Below, piece by piece: positions 27,268 through 35,653 of a stretch of DNA of 64,000 nucleotides. The notes under the pieces are model-generated. The model saw only the letters and a list, made by a program, of their open reading frames with translations, ran no database searches and was not told where the DNA came from. This DNA comes from Liquorilactobacillus ghanensis DSM 18630. Lineage in GTDB: Bacteria > Bacillota > Bacilli > Lactobacillales > Lactobacillaceae. Numbering within the stretch: the first letter of the stretch is position 1; every line of letters begins with the position of its first letter. Position numbers and translations under genes: made by a program. The DNA lies in assembly GCF_001435235.1 (NCBI RefSeq), contig NZ_AZGB01000016.1:62001-126000 (forward strand), in the 5' to 3' direction.

Positions 27268-28138
27268 GAATAGTAAAGGCTTGGGCCGTGGCATTAACGC
27301 ATTATTTCAAGATCTGGAACAGGTTAGTCAGGAAGAAGAGGTTATCACTGAACTAAAACTGACTGAGATTCGCCCGAATCCATACCAGCCGCGGAAGAAC
27401 TTTAATGAAGCTTCACTGGCAGAATTAACGGCATCAATAAAAAAATCTGGTGTTTTTCAACCGATTATTGTTCGTCGCTCCCAAGTCAAGGGTTATGAGA
27501 TCATTGCTGGAGAGCGGCGTTTTCGGGCTTCAAAGTTGGCTGGAAAGTCAACCATCCCAGCCATTATTCGTCAATTAGAGGAGCCGCAAATGATGGAAAT
27601 TGCTGTGTTGGAAAATCTGCAGCGGGAAGATTTAACACCGCTTGAAGAAGCGCAGGCTTATGAGATGTTGATGAAGAATCTTAAGCTGACGCAGGCGCAA
27701 GTTTCCGAAAGATTAGGCAAAAGCCGACCGTATATTGCTAATTATCTGCGATTGCTCGGGTTGCCGGCTGCGGTCAAAAAATTATTACAGCAACAGCAAT
27801 TATCAATGGGACAGGCTAGAACTTTGTTGGCTTTGAAGGATAAGCAGCAGGTTGCGGCAGTTGCCCAAAAAACTGTCAAAGAAAACTTGACCGTTCGGCA
27901 ATTAGAACAATTAGTAGCGCGAATAAATGGTGAAGCTGCCCAAAAAGTAAAAAAGCCGCTCAAAGATTCTTATCGGAAGTTTTATCGACAAAGTGAACAT
28001 GCATTGCAAGAAAAATTTGGGACTAAAGTTGCCATTAAGGGCAATAGCAAAGCTGGTCATGGTCGGATTGAAATTAATTATTTATCAACCGCTGATTTTA
28101 ATCGAATTATGGATATTTTAGGAATTTCACTTGATTGA
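27257..28138 (+). CDS. parB: Chromosome-partition protein ParB/Spo0J
   Basis: The 293-residue protein begins NKNSKGLGRGINALF, the usual Spo0J N-terminus, and has IRPNPYQPRKNF, the CTPase motif AGERRFRASKLAG, ENLQREDLTPLEEAQAY, and a helix-turn-helix (TQAQVSERLGKSRPYIANYLRLL). It clamps on parS and spreads. It overlaps parA by 11 bases. I found no canonical parS inside the gene on reading, although Bacillus carries one within spo0J. Confidence 0.95.
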   Translation: MTNKNSKGLGRGINALFQDLEQVSQEEEVITELKLTEIRPNPYQPRKNFNEASLAELTASIKKSGVFQPIIVRRSQVKGYEIIAGERRFRASKLAGKSTIPAIIRQLEEPQMMEIAVLENLQREDLTPLEEAQAYEMLMKNLKLTQAQVSERLGKSRPYIANYLRLLGLPAAVKKLLQQQQLSMGQARTLLALKDKQQVAAVAQKTVKENLTVRQLEQLVARINGEAAQKVKKPLKDSYRKFYRQSEHALQEKFGTKVAIKGNSKAGHGRIEINYLSTADFNRIMDILGISLD

Positions 28139-28159
28139 AGTATACTGGGGGGATTTTAA

Positions 28160-28360
28160 ATGACAGTTGATTATAATCTGCACGATATCGTTGAAATGAA
28201 AAAGCAGCATCCATGTGGCGTCAACCGGTGGAAAATCATTCGTGTCGGGATGGATATCAAGATCCAATGTACCGGCTGCCAGCATTTGGTAATGATGCCG
28301 CGTCGTGAATTTAATCGTAAATTAAAGAAAGTGCTTGAGCCAGCAACTAAACAAGAATGA
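28160..28360 (+). CDS. DUF951 family small protein
   Basis: The 66-residue protein has the DUF951 pattern: DIVEMKKQHPCGVNRWKIIRVGMDIKIQCTGC broken by a conserved CxxC-like end, then RREFNRKLKKVL. Function is unknown; it is a conserved companion of parB and ychF in Firmicutes. It starts after GGGGGGA and lies 21 bases from parB and 26 from ychF, so it is part of the same transcript. Confidence 0.88.
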   Translation: MTVDYNLHDIVEMKKQHPCGVNRWKIIRVGMDIKIQCTGCQHLVMMPRREFNRKLKKVLEPATKQE

Positions 28361-28386
28361 AAATTTAAGAAAGAGTGAAGAAAAGC

Positions 28387-29487
28387 ATGTCATTAACAGC
28401 AGGAATTGTTGGTTTGCCAAATGTCGGCAAATCGACACTATTTAACGCAATTACTAAAGCCGGAGCAGAGATGGCTAATTATCCATTTGCTACAATTGAT
28501 CCGAATGTCGGAATGGTTGAAGTTCCCGACAAACGGCTGGCACGAATTGATGAATTAATACCAGCTAAGAAAATTATTCATACGACTTTTGAATTTACTG
28601 ATATTGCCGGAATCGTCAAGGGCGCTAGTCATGGTGAAGGTTTGGGCAATAAATTTTTAGAAAACATTCGCCAAGTTGATGCGATCGTCCATGTTGTGCG
28701 AGCTTTTGATGATGATAATATCACGCATGTTAACAATAAAATTGCTCCATTAGACGACATTGAAACGATTAACTTGGAACTGACGATTGCTGATTTGGAT
28801 AGTGTTAATAAACGCTATGCTCGCGTTGAAAAAGTTGCGCGGACCAAAGACAAAGAGGCAGTAGCTGAATTTGCTGTTTTGCAGAAGATCAAGCCGGTAC
28901 TGGAAGCAGGAAAACCAGTTCGTTCGTTAGAGTTTGATGAAGATGAACAAAAAATCGTTAAGGGACTCTTTTTATTAACTTCAAAACCGGTGCTGTATGT
29001 TGCTAATATTGCTGAAGATGACATGGCCGATCCGATGGCATCAGAATATGTGCAGCAGGTTAAGCAATATGCTGAGCAGGAAGGTTCAGGGATGTTGGCA
29101 ATCAGTGCTAAAACAGAAGAAGAAATTGCCCAGTTGGATGATGATGACAAGCAGGAGTTTTTGGAAGCTGAAGGGGTCGAAGAATCCGGTTTGGATCGTT
29201 TGATCAAAGCTTCTTATAAACTATTAGGTTTAGCAACTTTCTTCACTGCCGGTGGTAAAGAAACCCGTGCTTGGACTTTCAAGCAAGGGATGAAGGCTCC
29301 GCAAGTTGCCGGTATTATTCATTCAGACTTCGAACGTGGTTTTATTCGAGCTGAAACGGTATCTTATGCGGATTTAGATAAGTTTGGCAGTATGGCTGCT
29401 GTTCGTGAGGCGGGGAAGCTGCGTTTGGAAGGTAAAGATTACCTGGTTCAAGATGGCGATATTATTGAATTCAGATTTAATGTTTAG
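28387..29487 (+). CDS. ychF: Redox-regulated ribosome-associated ATPase YchF
   Basis: The 366-residue Obg-family NTPase has the G1 loop GLPNVGKSTLFNA at the start, FTDIAGIVKGASHGEGLGN (G3), and a C-terminal TGS domain (TFFTAGGKETRAWTFKQGMKAPQVAG...DGDIIEFRF). YchF prefers ATP because its G4 motif is altered. I chose ATG 28387 (MSLTAGIVG) rather than the GTG at 28375. It follows DUF951 in the conserved order. Confidence 0.95.
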   Translation: MSLTAGIVGLPNVGKSTLFNAITKAGAEMANYPFATIDPNVGMVEVPDKRLARIDELIPAKKIIHTTFEFTDIAGIVKGASHGEGLGNKFLENIRQVDAIVHVVRAFDDDNITHVNNKIAPLDDIETINLELTIADLDSVNKRYARVEKVARTKDKEAVAEFAVLQKIKPVLEAGKPVRSLEFDEDEQKIVKGLFLLTSKPVLYVANIAEDDMADPMASEYVQQVKQYAEQEGSGMLAISAKTEEEIAQLDDDDKQEFLEAEGVEESGLDRLIKASYKLLGLATFFTAGGKETRAWTFKQGMKAPQVAGIIHSDFERGFIRAETVSYADLDKFGSMAAVREAGKLRLEGKDYLVQDGDIIEFRFNV

Positions 29488-29518
29488 ACAGCGCACAATT
29501 TAGAAAGTGGGAAATTTT

Positions 29519-30298
29519 ATGACTGAAAAAAAAGCTGCTGAAGAAACGAAGACAACAGCCGGTGAAAACACAGTTGAAGAAAATAAACAACGTAATCAAA
29601 AAGTTGCCCAGCAGCAGGCAGCAAATTTAGAAGAAAAAAAGGCCAAAGAAGTTAAGGTGGTCGTCAGCAAATTTGCTGGTCTGACTAAACGGAGTGAAGA
29701 CTATTTATTCCGTTTGAATAAAATTTTGGAAGAGCGCCACTATGATCCAGCCAAAAGAGAAGCGATTATTGAAGAATTAACGCTTGAATTGCGTGAAAAG
29801 CAATCAAAAGGATTTACTGCTAGAAGATTGTACGGTACGCCAAGTGAAAAAGCTGATTCAATCATTGCGGGGCCGAAAAAAGAAGCTCAACCGGTAACTT
29901 TTTGGAAAATGGCCTTGGACAATGGATTAATGATGTTTATGCTTTTTTGTGCTATGTATGCCATTATGGGGATGGTGTCGCCTAAATCAGTTAAAGTCAA
30001 CGGTGGGGTATTGACGTTATTAGTAACATCAGTTCTAGCTGGTGTCGGCATGGCCTTTTTCTACCAAATGGCTGCCGACCGAAAAGCCAAGAAACAACGC
30101 TTACCATTTTGGAAGATGCTGTTATGGTCGTTGATTTTAGTGGTTGTCTGGTTGCTTGTCTTTACCGGAGTTGCTGCAATTCCAGGAATATTGAATGCTG
30201 GACTTAATCCGATTGTTTATGCTGTTTTGGCAGTTTTAGTCTTTGGCCTGCGCTATTACTTGAAAAAGAAAATTGGTTTGCGTAGCCAGCCGTTTTAA
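29519..30298 (+). CDS. DUF1129 family membrane protein
   Basis: The 259-residue protein has a charged N-terminal half rich in Lys and Glu (coiled coil near 10-50, then KRSEDYLFRLNKILEER...) followed by four membrane segments: about 128-150, 158-180, 195-220 and 226-248. It matches DUF1129, a lactobacillus/streptococcus family of unknown role that usually follows ychF and precedes guaB. Here guaB lies 29 kb away. I chose ATG 29519 over GTG 29507. Confidence 0.85.
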   Translation: MTEKKAAEETKTTAGENTVEENKQRNQKVAQQQAANLEEKKAKEVKVVVSKFAGLTKRSEDYLFRLNKILEERHYDPAKREAIIEELTLELREKQSKGFTARRLYGTPSEKADSIIAGPKKEAQPVTFWKMALDNGLMMFMLFCAMYAIMGMVSPKSVKVNGGVLTLLVTSVLAGVGMAFFYQMAADRKAKKQRLPFWKMLLWSLILVVVWLLVFTGVAAIPGILNAGLNPIVYAVLAVLVFGLRYYLKKKIGLRSQPF

Positions 30299-30323
30299 AA
30301 TATAAGGATAGTAGGGAAGAGTT

Positions 30324-32045
30324 ATGTCAGTAAAATTCTGGAAATTTATCCAGAACGATAAATGTCGCAATGCATTTCTGCGTTGCTTGATTTTTGCTTC
30401 GTTTCTGGTTTTAAGTTATTTTTTTGTCTATCCATTATTAACTAAAGGGGTAGTTTTTAATGGTGATGATGCTTGGTACCATATTGATCGAATTATTGAA
30501 ATACGTAAAAACTTGCAGCATGGAATTTATCTGCCATTTGTGTATACTTATACTTTTGGTCAGATAGCTTTTCCGTTGGGAATCTTTTATCCGCATATTA
30601 CGCTAACTGTTTCAGCGGCTATCAGTCTGCTTTTTAAGCATCAAGTGACTGGTATTTATGCGGGAATAGCTTTTTATACATTAGTGACCCTCATTTTAAC
30701 TTACTGGGTTTGCCGAAAAATTGGTAAAAGTCGTAGTGAAGCCTATGTAGGGGCTGTTTTATATGCCTTTGCAGCTTATCGAACAATCAATGCTTTTAGC
30801 CGGTTTGCAATGGGTGAGTATTTGGCAATGACTTTCTTGCCGTTGTGTTTATACGGTTTTTATGCAATTTTAGTTGGAAGAAATAAAGATTGGCCGTATT
30901 TAGCAATTGGGTATTCACTGATAATTATGTCGCATGTTTTGACAGCTTTTATTCTAGGTTTATTTATGTTAGTGGTTTGGTTGATAAATCTAGTGGTTTC
31001 CAAGCATAAGATAATGCAGCTTAAGTATTTTATTTATGCGGGAATAGCTTCTTTTTTCAGTGCAGCCGTTTTTTTGATTCCTTTTCTTGAACAGGAACTT
31101 TTTCAAAAATATGCTCAGCCGAGTCCGCAAAGCTTGTCGCAGACAACCCAACCTTTTTCAAATATATTGATGGCAGCGTTGAATAATAGCATTAATAGCG
31201 GACAAGAAGCTGCTTATAGTATTGGTTTTAGTTCGATCATTATTTTGATAGCTGGAGCTGCTTGCTTTAAAAAACTGACAAAATTAGAAAAAAGTAGCTA
31301 TTTGTTGGCGTTACTGATTTTTATAGCTTCATCGAAAATCTTTCCTTGGAGTTTTTTTCAGAAAACACCATTATCAGTTATTCAATATACTTTCAGACTA
31401 TTGGTAATTCCAACATTTTTGTATGCAATAGTAGGTGCGGGGATATTCGGAATTATTCGGCAAGAGTATATTAAGCAACCATGGCTCAAATTTTTATTTT
31501 TGACAGTGATAGTTGGTGGAATGTTATTTGGTTGGTATAGCAGTCTTTACCAGTTATCAGTTGGTGATTGGTTTAATCAATCCAGCAATTTTTATCGGAA
31601 TGATAGTAAACCTTTTAATAGAGATGCTTATACAAATCAATATACTCCGAAAAAAAGTTTGCCATATTTGTCAGAAATTCAGCAACATATTGCTATCATT
31701 AATGGGAAAAAGGTAACTTTAAAAAAGATTACACCACAACCGAGTGAACTGATTTTTAAAGATAAGTCACTAACTCAAGCTAAAAAAGTTGATTTGCCGG
31801 TGGCTTACTACAAAAATTATGTAGCTTATCGAAATGGTCATCGGATGAAACTTGTCAGCAGCAAGCGAAACACGATGTTGGTTAGTTCAAAAGAAACAGG
31901 ACCAATCATGGTAACTTATCATTATTCAAAAGTTGATATTATAGCTATTATCAGTAGTGTTTTAACTTGGTTGTTTTTTGTGGCAATCTTCATTAGCGGT
32001 TGGATCCGAAAGAAACAATATTTTCAGTCTAAAATATCCAGTTGA
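30324..32045 (+). CDS. Polytopic GT-C-like membrane protein (YfhO/6-pyruvoyl-tetrahydropterin-synthase-related type)
   Basis: The 573-residue protein has about ten membrane segments and, after the first, the loop VVFNGDDAWYHIDRI, whose acidic DD and H resemble the first-loop motif of GT-C glycosyltransferases. A hydrophilic domain (about 430-540) precedes a last membrane span. It belongs to a lactobacillus family annotated as membrane protein related to 6-pyruvoyl-tetrahydropterin synthase or YfhO; YfhO-type proteins glycosylate teichoic acids. It lies 26 bases after DUF1129 and may be co-transcribed. Substrate is unknown. Confidence 0.7.
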   Translation: MSVKFWKFIQNDKCRNAFLRCLIFASFLVLSYFFVYPLLTKGVVFNGDDAWYHIDRIIEIRKNLQHGIYLPFVYTYTFGQIAFPLGIFYPHITLTVSAAISLLFKHQVTGIYAGIAFYTLVTLILTYWVCRKIGKSRSEAYVGAVLYAFAAYRTINAFSRFAMGEYLAMTFLPLCLYGFYAILVGRNKDWPYLAIGYSLIIMSHVLTAFILGLFMLVVWLINLVVSKHKIMQLKYFIYAGIASFFSAAVFLIPFLEQELFQKYAQPSPQSLSQTTQPFSNILMAALNNSINSGQEAAYSIGFSSIIILIAGAACFKKLTKLEKSSYLLALLIFIASSKIFPWSFFQKTPLSVIQYTFRLLVIPTFLYAIVGAGIFGIIRQEYIKQPWLKFLFLTVIVGGMLFGWYSSLYQLSVGDWFNQSSNFYRNDSKPFNRDAYTNQYTPKKSLPYLSEIQQHIAIINGKKVTLKKITPQPSELIFKDKSLTQAKKVDLPVAYYKNYVAYRNGHRMKLVSSKRNTMLVSSKETGPIMVTYHYSKVDIIAIISSVLTWLFFVAIFISGWIRKKQYFQSKISS

Positions 32046-32070
32046 CATCTAGATATTTTAACAGTAAGAT
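32042..32070 (+). promoter_or_regulatory. Vegetative promoter of the cystine-type ABC operon
   Basis: TTGACA (32042-32047), 17 bases, then TAAGAT (32065-32070). It overlaps the end of the preceding gene and lies about 50 bases upstream of the leader ORF. Confidence 0.65.
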
Positions 32071-32118
32071 ACAATTGTATTAATTTTTGATTAACAGTTA
32101 ATGATATTGGAGGCACTA

Positions 32119-32211
32119 ATGGCTTACTTAATGGAAAAATGTGAATGTATGTGTACTTTGAGACCGAGTAACTCGATTTCACGGTTCATTTGGCATTCCA
32201 CCATTAAGTAA
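32119..32211 (+). CDS. Cysteine-rich leader peptide (candidate attenuator ORF)
   Basis: A 30-codon ORF follows TTGGAGG at ideal spacing and encodes a peptide starting MAYLMEKCECMCTLRPSN, with three Cys codons within five (positions 8, 10, 12). It lies between a vegetative promoter (32042) and a strong terminator (32245-32287), upstream of a transporter resembling cystine uptake systems. A short ORF with clustered codons for the relevant amino acid before a terminator is the classical layout of ribosome-mediated attenuation. The segment GACCGAG (32162-32168) inside it could pair with CTCGGTT of the terminator's left arm. It is not conserved with any peptide I know. Confidence 0.65.
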   Translation: MAYLMEKCECMCTLRPSNSISRFIWHSTIK

Positions 32212-32244
32212 TTGATTGGCGCTGTTTAAATGAAAAAAGTGAAG

Positions 32245-32287
32245 ATCCTGTCTCGGTTCGAGTTTTCGAACGAGAGAGGATTTTTTT
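32245..32287 (+). terminator. Leader terminator (candidate attenuator) before the ABC operon
   Basis: A long stem, ATCCTGTCTCGGTTCG against CGAACGAGAGAGGAT with one mismatch and one bulge, closes a six-base loop and is followed by seven T. It ends 42 bases before the permease ATG and would stop transcription from the promoter at 32042 unless the stem is disrupted. Confidence 0.8.
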
Positions 32288-32329
32288 AGTTAGTAGCTTT
32301 AACTGTTGATCGAGAAAGGAGTTAGCAGA

Positions 32330-33028
32330 ATGTGGGAAATTATTAAAACGGCTTTACCCCAACTGATTGCGGCCGGATTGAAATACACAATTCCAATCGC
32401 TTTGATCTCATTTGCAATTGGGTTAGTGATTGCCTTAATAACCGCGCTGATACGGATTTCAACGCGTGGCGGTTTTTTCAAACTGATTAAATTGATTTTT
32501 CGTTTCTATGTCTGGTTATTTCGGAGCACTCCCTTGTTAGTACAATTATTTATTGTCTATTTTGGCCTGCCGTACTTGAAGATCAGCGGTTTGGCACCTA
32601 ATGGCATCAAGTTGGATCCGCTGACAGCCGGAATTATTACTTTCTCTTTAAATACTGGGGCATACTGTTCGGAAACCATTCGTGCCGCAATTTTATCGAT
32701 TCCTAATGGACAATGGGAAGCAGCTTATTCATTGGGAATGACTAAAGTAAAAGCATTACGGCGAATTATTTTACCGCAAGCGCTGCGGGTATCAGTGCCG
32801 CCGTTGGCAAATAGTTTTATTAGTTTGGTTAAAGATACATCATTAGCGGCTTCCATTACGATTGTGGAAATGTTTGAAGTCAGCCAGCAGATTGCTGCTG
32901 AAAATTATCAGCCGTTAGTTATGTATTGTCTGGTGGCATTGTTGTACGCAGTCGCCTGCACGATCCTTTCTTGGTTACAGGGTTACTTAGAAAAAGTTAC
33001 ATCGCGTTATGTTGTGGCAGGTCATTGA
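32330..33028 (+). CDS. Amino-acid (cystine-type) ABC transporter permease
   Basis: The 232-residue HisM/TcyB-type permease has about five membrane segments, an early FRSTPLLVQLFIVYFG motif typical of polar amino-acid permeases, and the EAA loop EAAYSLGMTKVKALRRIILPQALR that contacts the ATPase. I chose ATG 32330 behind GAAAGGAG rather than an upstream start at 32306. It is first of three genes (permease, ATPase, binding protein) that form a complete importer. The cystine assignment comes from the binding protein and the Cys leader. Confidence 0.88.
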   Translation: MWEIIKTALPQLIAAGLKYTIPIALISFAIGLVIALITALIRISTRGGFFKLIKLIFRFYVWLFRSTPLLVQLFIVYFGLPYLKISGLAPNGIKLDPLTAGIITFSLNTGAYCSETIRAAILSIPNGQWEAAYSLGMTKVKALRRIILPQALRVSVPPLANSFISLVKDTSLAASITIVEMFEVSQQIAAENYQPLVMYCLVALLYAVACTILSWLQGYLEKVTSRYVVAGH

Positions 33029-33043
33029 TGAAAGGAAGATTTA

Positions 33044-33790
33044 ATGTTAAAAGTTGAAAAATTGAGTAAGAGTTTCAACGGACATCAAGTTCTCAAAGAT
33101 TTAACAGTTGATTTTCCTGAACATCAAACAACTGTAATTCTTGGGCCTTCTGGTTCAGGTAAATCAACTTTATTGCGCTCCTTGAATTTGTTGGAACGTC
33201 CAGAAGCCGGTAAGTATTATTTTGATCAACAAATTTTTGATTTTGCGAAGGGAATCAGCAGTAAAGATACTTTAGCGATTCGCCGACAAACCGAAATGGT
33301 TTTTCAAGGTTATAATTTGTTTCCGCATTTAACAGTATTGAAGAACATCATGGAAGGACCAATTCAAGTTTTGGGCAGTAAAAAAGCCGCTGCCGAAGTA
33401 CTTGCGCGCCAATTATTGGCAAAAGTAAGTTTAGCTGATAAGGCTGATGCATATCCTAATCAACTATCTGGCGGGCAGGCACAGCGAGTAGCGATTGCGC
33501 GTTCATTGGCAATGCAGCCGAAATACATTTTACTGGATGAACCGACCAGTGCGCTTGATCCAGAGTTGGAATTAGAAGTTTTGAAAGTTTTATTGCAATT
33601 ATCGGAAGAGAAAAAATCATTGGTAATTGTGACACATAATTTGGCTTTTGCCAGCAAAGCCGCTGATAAAATTGTTTTTATAGAAAATGGGCAAGTGTTA
33701 TTTGATGATTCAAAGCAGGCATTTTTTGCTGCTGAACAGCAGCCGCGAATTAAGGATTTTATTTCAGCTATGACATTTGCTAAGCTTTAA
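33044..33790 (+). CDS. Amino-acid ABC transporter ATP-binding protein
   Basis: The 248-residue GlnQ/TcyC-type ATPase has Walker [11 protein letters not shown]-loop MVFQGYNLFPHLTVLKN, signature LSGGQAQRVAIARSLA, Walker [15 protein letters not shown], and the H-loop VTHNLAFA. It energises import through the permease encoded 16 bases upstream. It starts after GAAAGGAAG. Confidence 0.92.
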   Translation: MLKVEKLSKSFNGHQVLKDLTVDFPEHQTTVILGPSGSGKSTLLRSLNLLERPEAGKYYFDQQIFDFAKGISSKDTLAIRRQTEMVFQGYNLFPHLTVLKNIMEGPIQVLGSKKAAAEVLARQLLAKVSLADKADAYPNQLSGGQAQRVAIARSLAMQPKYILLDEPTSALDPELELEVLKVLLQLSEEKKSLVIVTHNLAFASKAADKIVFIENGQVLFDDSKQAFFAAEQQPRIKDFISAMTFAKL

Positions 33791-33812
33791 AAAAATTAGG
33801 GGAGTTGATTAA

Positions 33813-34619
33813 ATGAATTTCAAAAAATTAGTAAAATTAGGTTCAGTTTTAGTTGGGGCAGCATTATTGACAGTTGGTTTGAGTGCTTGCGGTTCCGGCA
33901 GCAAAGCATCGTCTGCGGATAATCTAGGTTTAAACCATAAAGGAACTTTAACAGTTGGGCTAGAAGGAACTTATGCTCCATATTCTTACCGAAAAGACGG
34001 TAAATTAACCGGATTTGAAGTTGAACTCGGGAAAGCCTTAGCCAAACAAATGGGGTTAAAAGCCAAGTTTGTTCCAACTAAGTGGGATGGTTTAGTTGCT
34101 GGCTTAGGCAGCAGCAAATATGACATAGTTTTAAATGATATTACTAAAACTCCGGCACGAGCTAAAAGTTATCTTTTTTCAAAACCATACATTTATTCAC
34201 GCTATATTTTAATTACCAGTCAAAATAGAAAAGATATTAATTCGCTTAAAGATCTTAAAGGGCAAAAATTTGCAGAAGGCACTGGGACAAACAATGAACA
34301 AGTTGCCAAAAAATTTGGTGCTAAAATTGTTCCATCCGGTGACTTCACGACCAGTATTGCCTTGATCAAGCAGGGACGAGTAGCTGGAACAGTTAATGCT
34401 CGTGAAGCTTGGTTGGCATATAAGAAATCAAATCCAACGACTGGATTGAAAGTTAAAAATGTTTCAGCTGAAGAAAAGCCAGCACAAGTAGTCGCATTAT
34501 TTAATAAAAAATCTACCAAGCTGCGGGGAAAAACTAATCAAGCTTTAGCTAAATTACGACAGAACGGGACCCTTTCACGTCTGTCAAAGAAATACTTTAA
34601 TGGTGACATTACTAAATAA
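33813..34619 (+). CDS. Cystine-type substrate-binding lipoprotein
   Basis: The 268-residue SBP_bac_3 protein carries a lipoprotein signal (hydrophobic 9-22, lipobox LSAC, Cys 26). The mature part closely follows TcyA/FliY cystine-binding proteins: GLEGTYAPYSYRKDGKLTG, FEVELGKALAKQMG, PTKWDGLVAGL, then LNDITKTPARAKSY and FSKPYIYS. It would be anchored outside the membrane and feed the permease. Cystine or a related sulfur amino acid is the best guess; glutamine/arginine types are less similar. Confidence 0.85.
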   Translation: MNFKKLVKLGSVLVGAALLTVGLSACGSGSKASSADNLGLNHKGTLTVGLEGTYAPYSYRKDGKLTGFEVELGKALAKQMGLKAKFVPTKWDGLVAGLGSSKYDIVLNDITKTPARAKSYLFSKPYIYSRYILITSQNRKDINSLKDLKGQKFAEGTGTNNEQVAKKFGAKIVPSGDFTTSIALIKQGRVAGTVNAREAWLAYKKSNPTTGLKVKNVSAEEKPAQVVALFNKKSTKLRGKTNQALAKLRQNGTLSRLSKKYFNGDITK

Positions 34620-34672
34620 CCATTTAAGACAGCAAGGTGAGGTTGCTGAAAATTTATCCATAATATGACAAT

Positions 34673-34722
34673 AAGAACGTGATTCGATTAGACAGGTATC
34701 CGTCTAGTTGAATCACGTTCTT
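34673..34722. terminator. Bidirectional terminator between convergent ABC operons
   Basis: AAGAACGTGATTC pairs with GAATCACGTTCTT, extended inward by TAGAC and GTCTA. T-rich sequence follows on both strands. It serves the genes ending at 34619 (plus) and 34735 (minus). Confidence 0.85.
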
Positions 34723-34734
34723 AATTTTAGTTTT

Positions 34735-35625
34735 TTATTGATTTATATTTTTGGTAATACCGTCTTTAACATTAACGTAGTAGTCACTGCCTAAGTTGTA
34801 TTTAGCCAGTATCTTTTTGAGGGTACCATCTTTTTTCATTGCATCAAGCTGTTTATTAACTTCATTTAAAAGTGATTTATCTTTGAATCTAACAGCTGCT
34901 CCGATTTTACCAGTTTCTTCAGGTGTATAAGGTTTTAAAAGCTTCAATTTCAACGAAGGGTCTTCATGTAATGTATAGTTAGCTACAATTCCATCAGTCA
35001 CACTGGCAGCAACTTTTCCCGTATTAACTGCGAGCATTAGGTCAGTTTGCTTACCATAAATTTGGACATCTTTGACCTTGCCTTCTTTTTTCCATTTTTC
35101 AGCTAAATCTAAGAAAGCCGTACCTTTTTGACCACCGATAACTTTCCCTGATAAATCGCTGATCGAATGAATTGAACTATCCTTGGGAACAACAACAGCT
35201 TCGCCTTCTTTGTACCAAACATTAGTGAATAATGCTTTTTGCAAACGATCCTTCCGAATATACATTGCATCAGTTACCATATCAATTGACCCTTTGTTAA
35301 GATCAATAATCAAGTTCTCAAAAGGAACTTGTTTCATTACGACTTTCTTAACACCCATTCTTTTGGCAATTTCTTTGATAATGTCAGCATCAACACCGCT
35401 GAATTTATGAGTCTTAGTGTCAAGATAAGCAAATGGGGCATCATTTGAAGACCCAACTGTTAAGACACCGGACTTTTTGATTTTAGCTAGAGTTGATTGG
35501 TTTGATGAACTATTTTTAGAACTACTGCTGGATTTGGCATTGGAACAGCCAGTTAAAAGTAGAAATGTTACAATTGCAATGCTGCTTAATTTAAGGAACA
35601 ATAAATAAGTTTTTTTTCTTTTCAT
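34735..35625 (-). CDS. Amino-acid ABC transporter substrate-binding lipoprotein
   Basis: The 296-residue protein starts MKRKKTYLLFLKLSSIAIV and has the lipobox LLTGC, then a Ser-rich linker. SBP_bac_3 features include GVLTVGSSNDAPFAYLDTKT, FSGVDADIIKEIAKRMG, and DMVTDAMYIRKDR. It resembles EhuB/polar amino-acid binding proteins. I chose the start at 35625, behind AAGGGGGATC, rather than 35682, which would overlap the permease gene. It is the last gene of the operon aminotransferase-ATPase-permease-binding protein. Confidence 0.88.
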   Translation of the reverse strand: MKRKKTYLLFLKLSSIAIVTFLLLTGCSNAKSSSSSKNSSSNQSTLAKIKKSGVLTVGSSNDAPFAYLDTKTHKFSGVDADIIKEIAKRMGVKKVVMKQVPFENLIIDLNKGSIDMVTDAMYIRKDRLQKALFTNVWYKEGEAVVVPKDSSIHSISDLSGKVIGGQKGTAFLDLAEKWKKEGKVKDVQIYGKQTDLMLAVNTGKVAASVTDGIVANYTLHEDPSLKLKLLKPYTPEETGKIGAAVRFKDKSLLNEVNKQLDAMKKDGTLKKILAKYNLGSDYYVNVKDGITKNINQ

Positions 35626-35653
35626 ATCACAGGATCCCCCTTGTCGTGACAAA

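Noticed and set aside
25635-28138. Canonical parS inside the partition genes
   Set aside because: I looked for TGTTTCAC followed directly by GTGAAACA, or close variants, and found none. A computed search is needed to be sure.
28815-29207. 130-codon antisense frame within ychF
   Set aside because: It mirrors the codon pattern of ychF, has no ribosome site, and its Ser-rich composition is typical of an antisense shadow.
32046-32330. T-box riboswitch before the ABC operon
   Set aside because: No TGGNACCGCG-like T-box sequence or specifier-loop layout is present; the leader ORF explains the region better.
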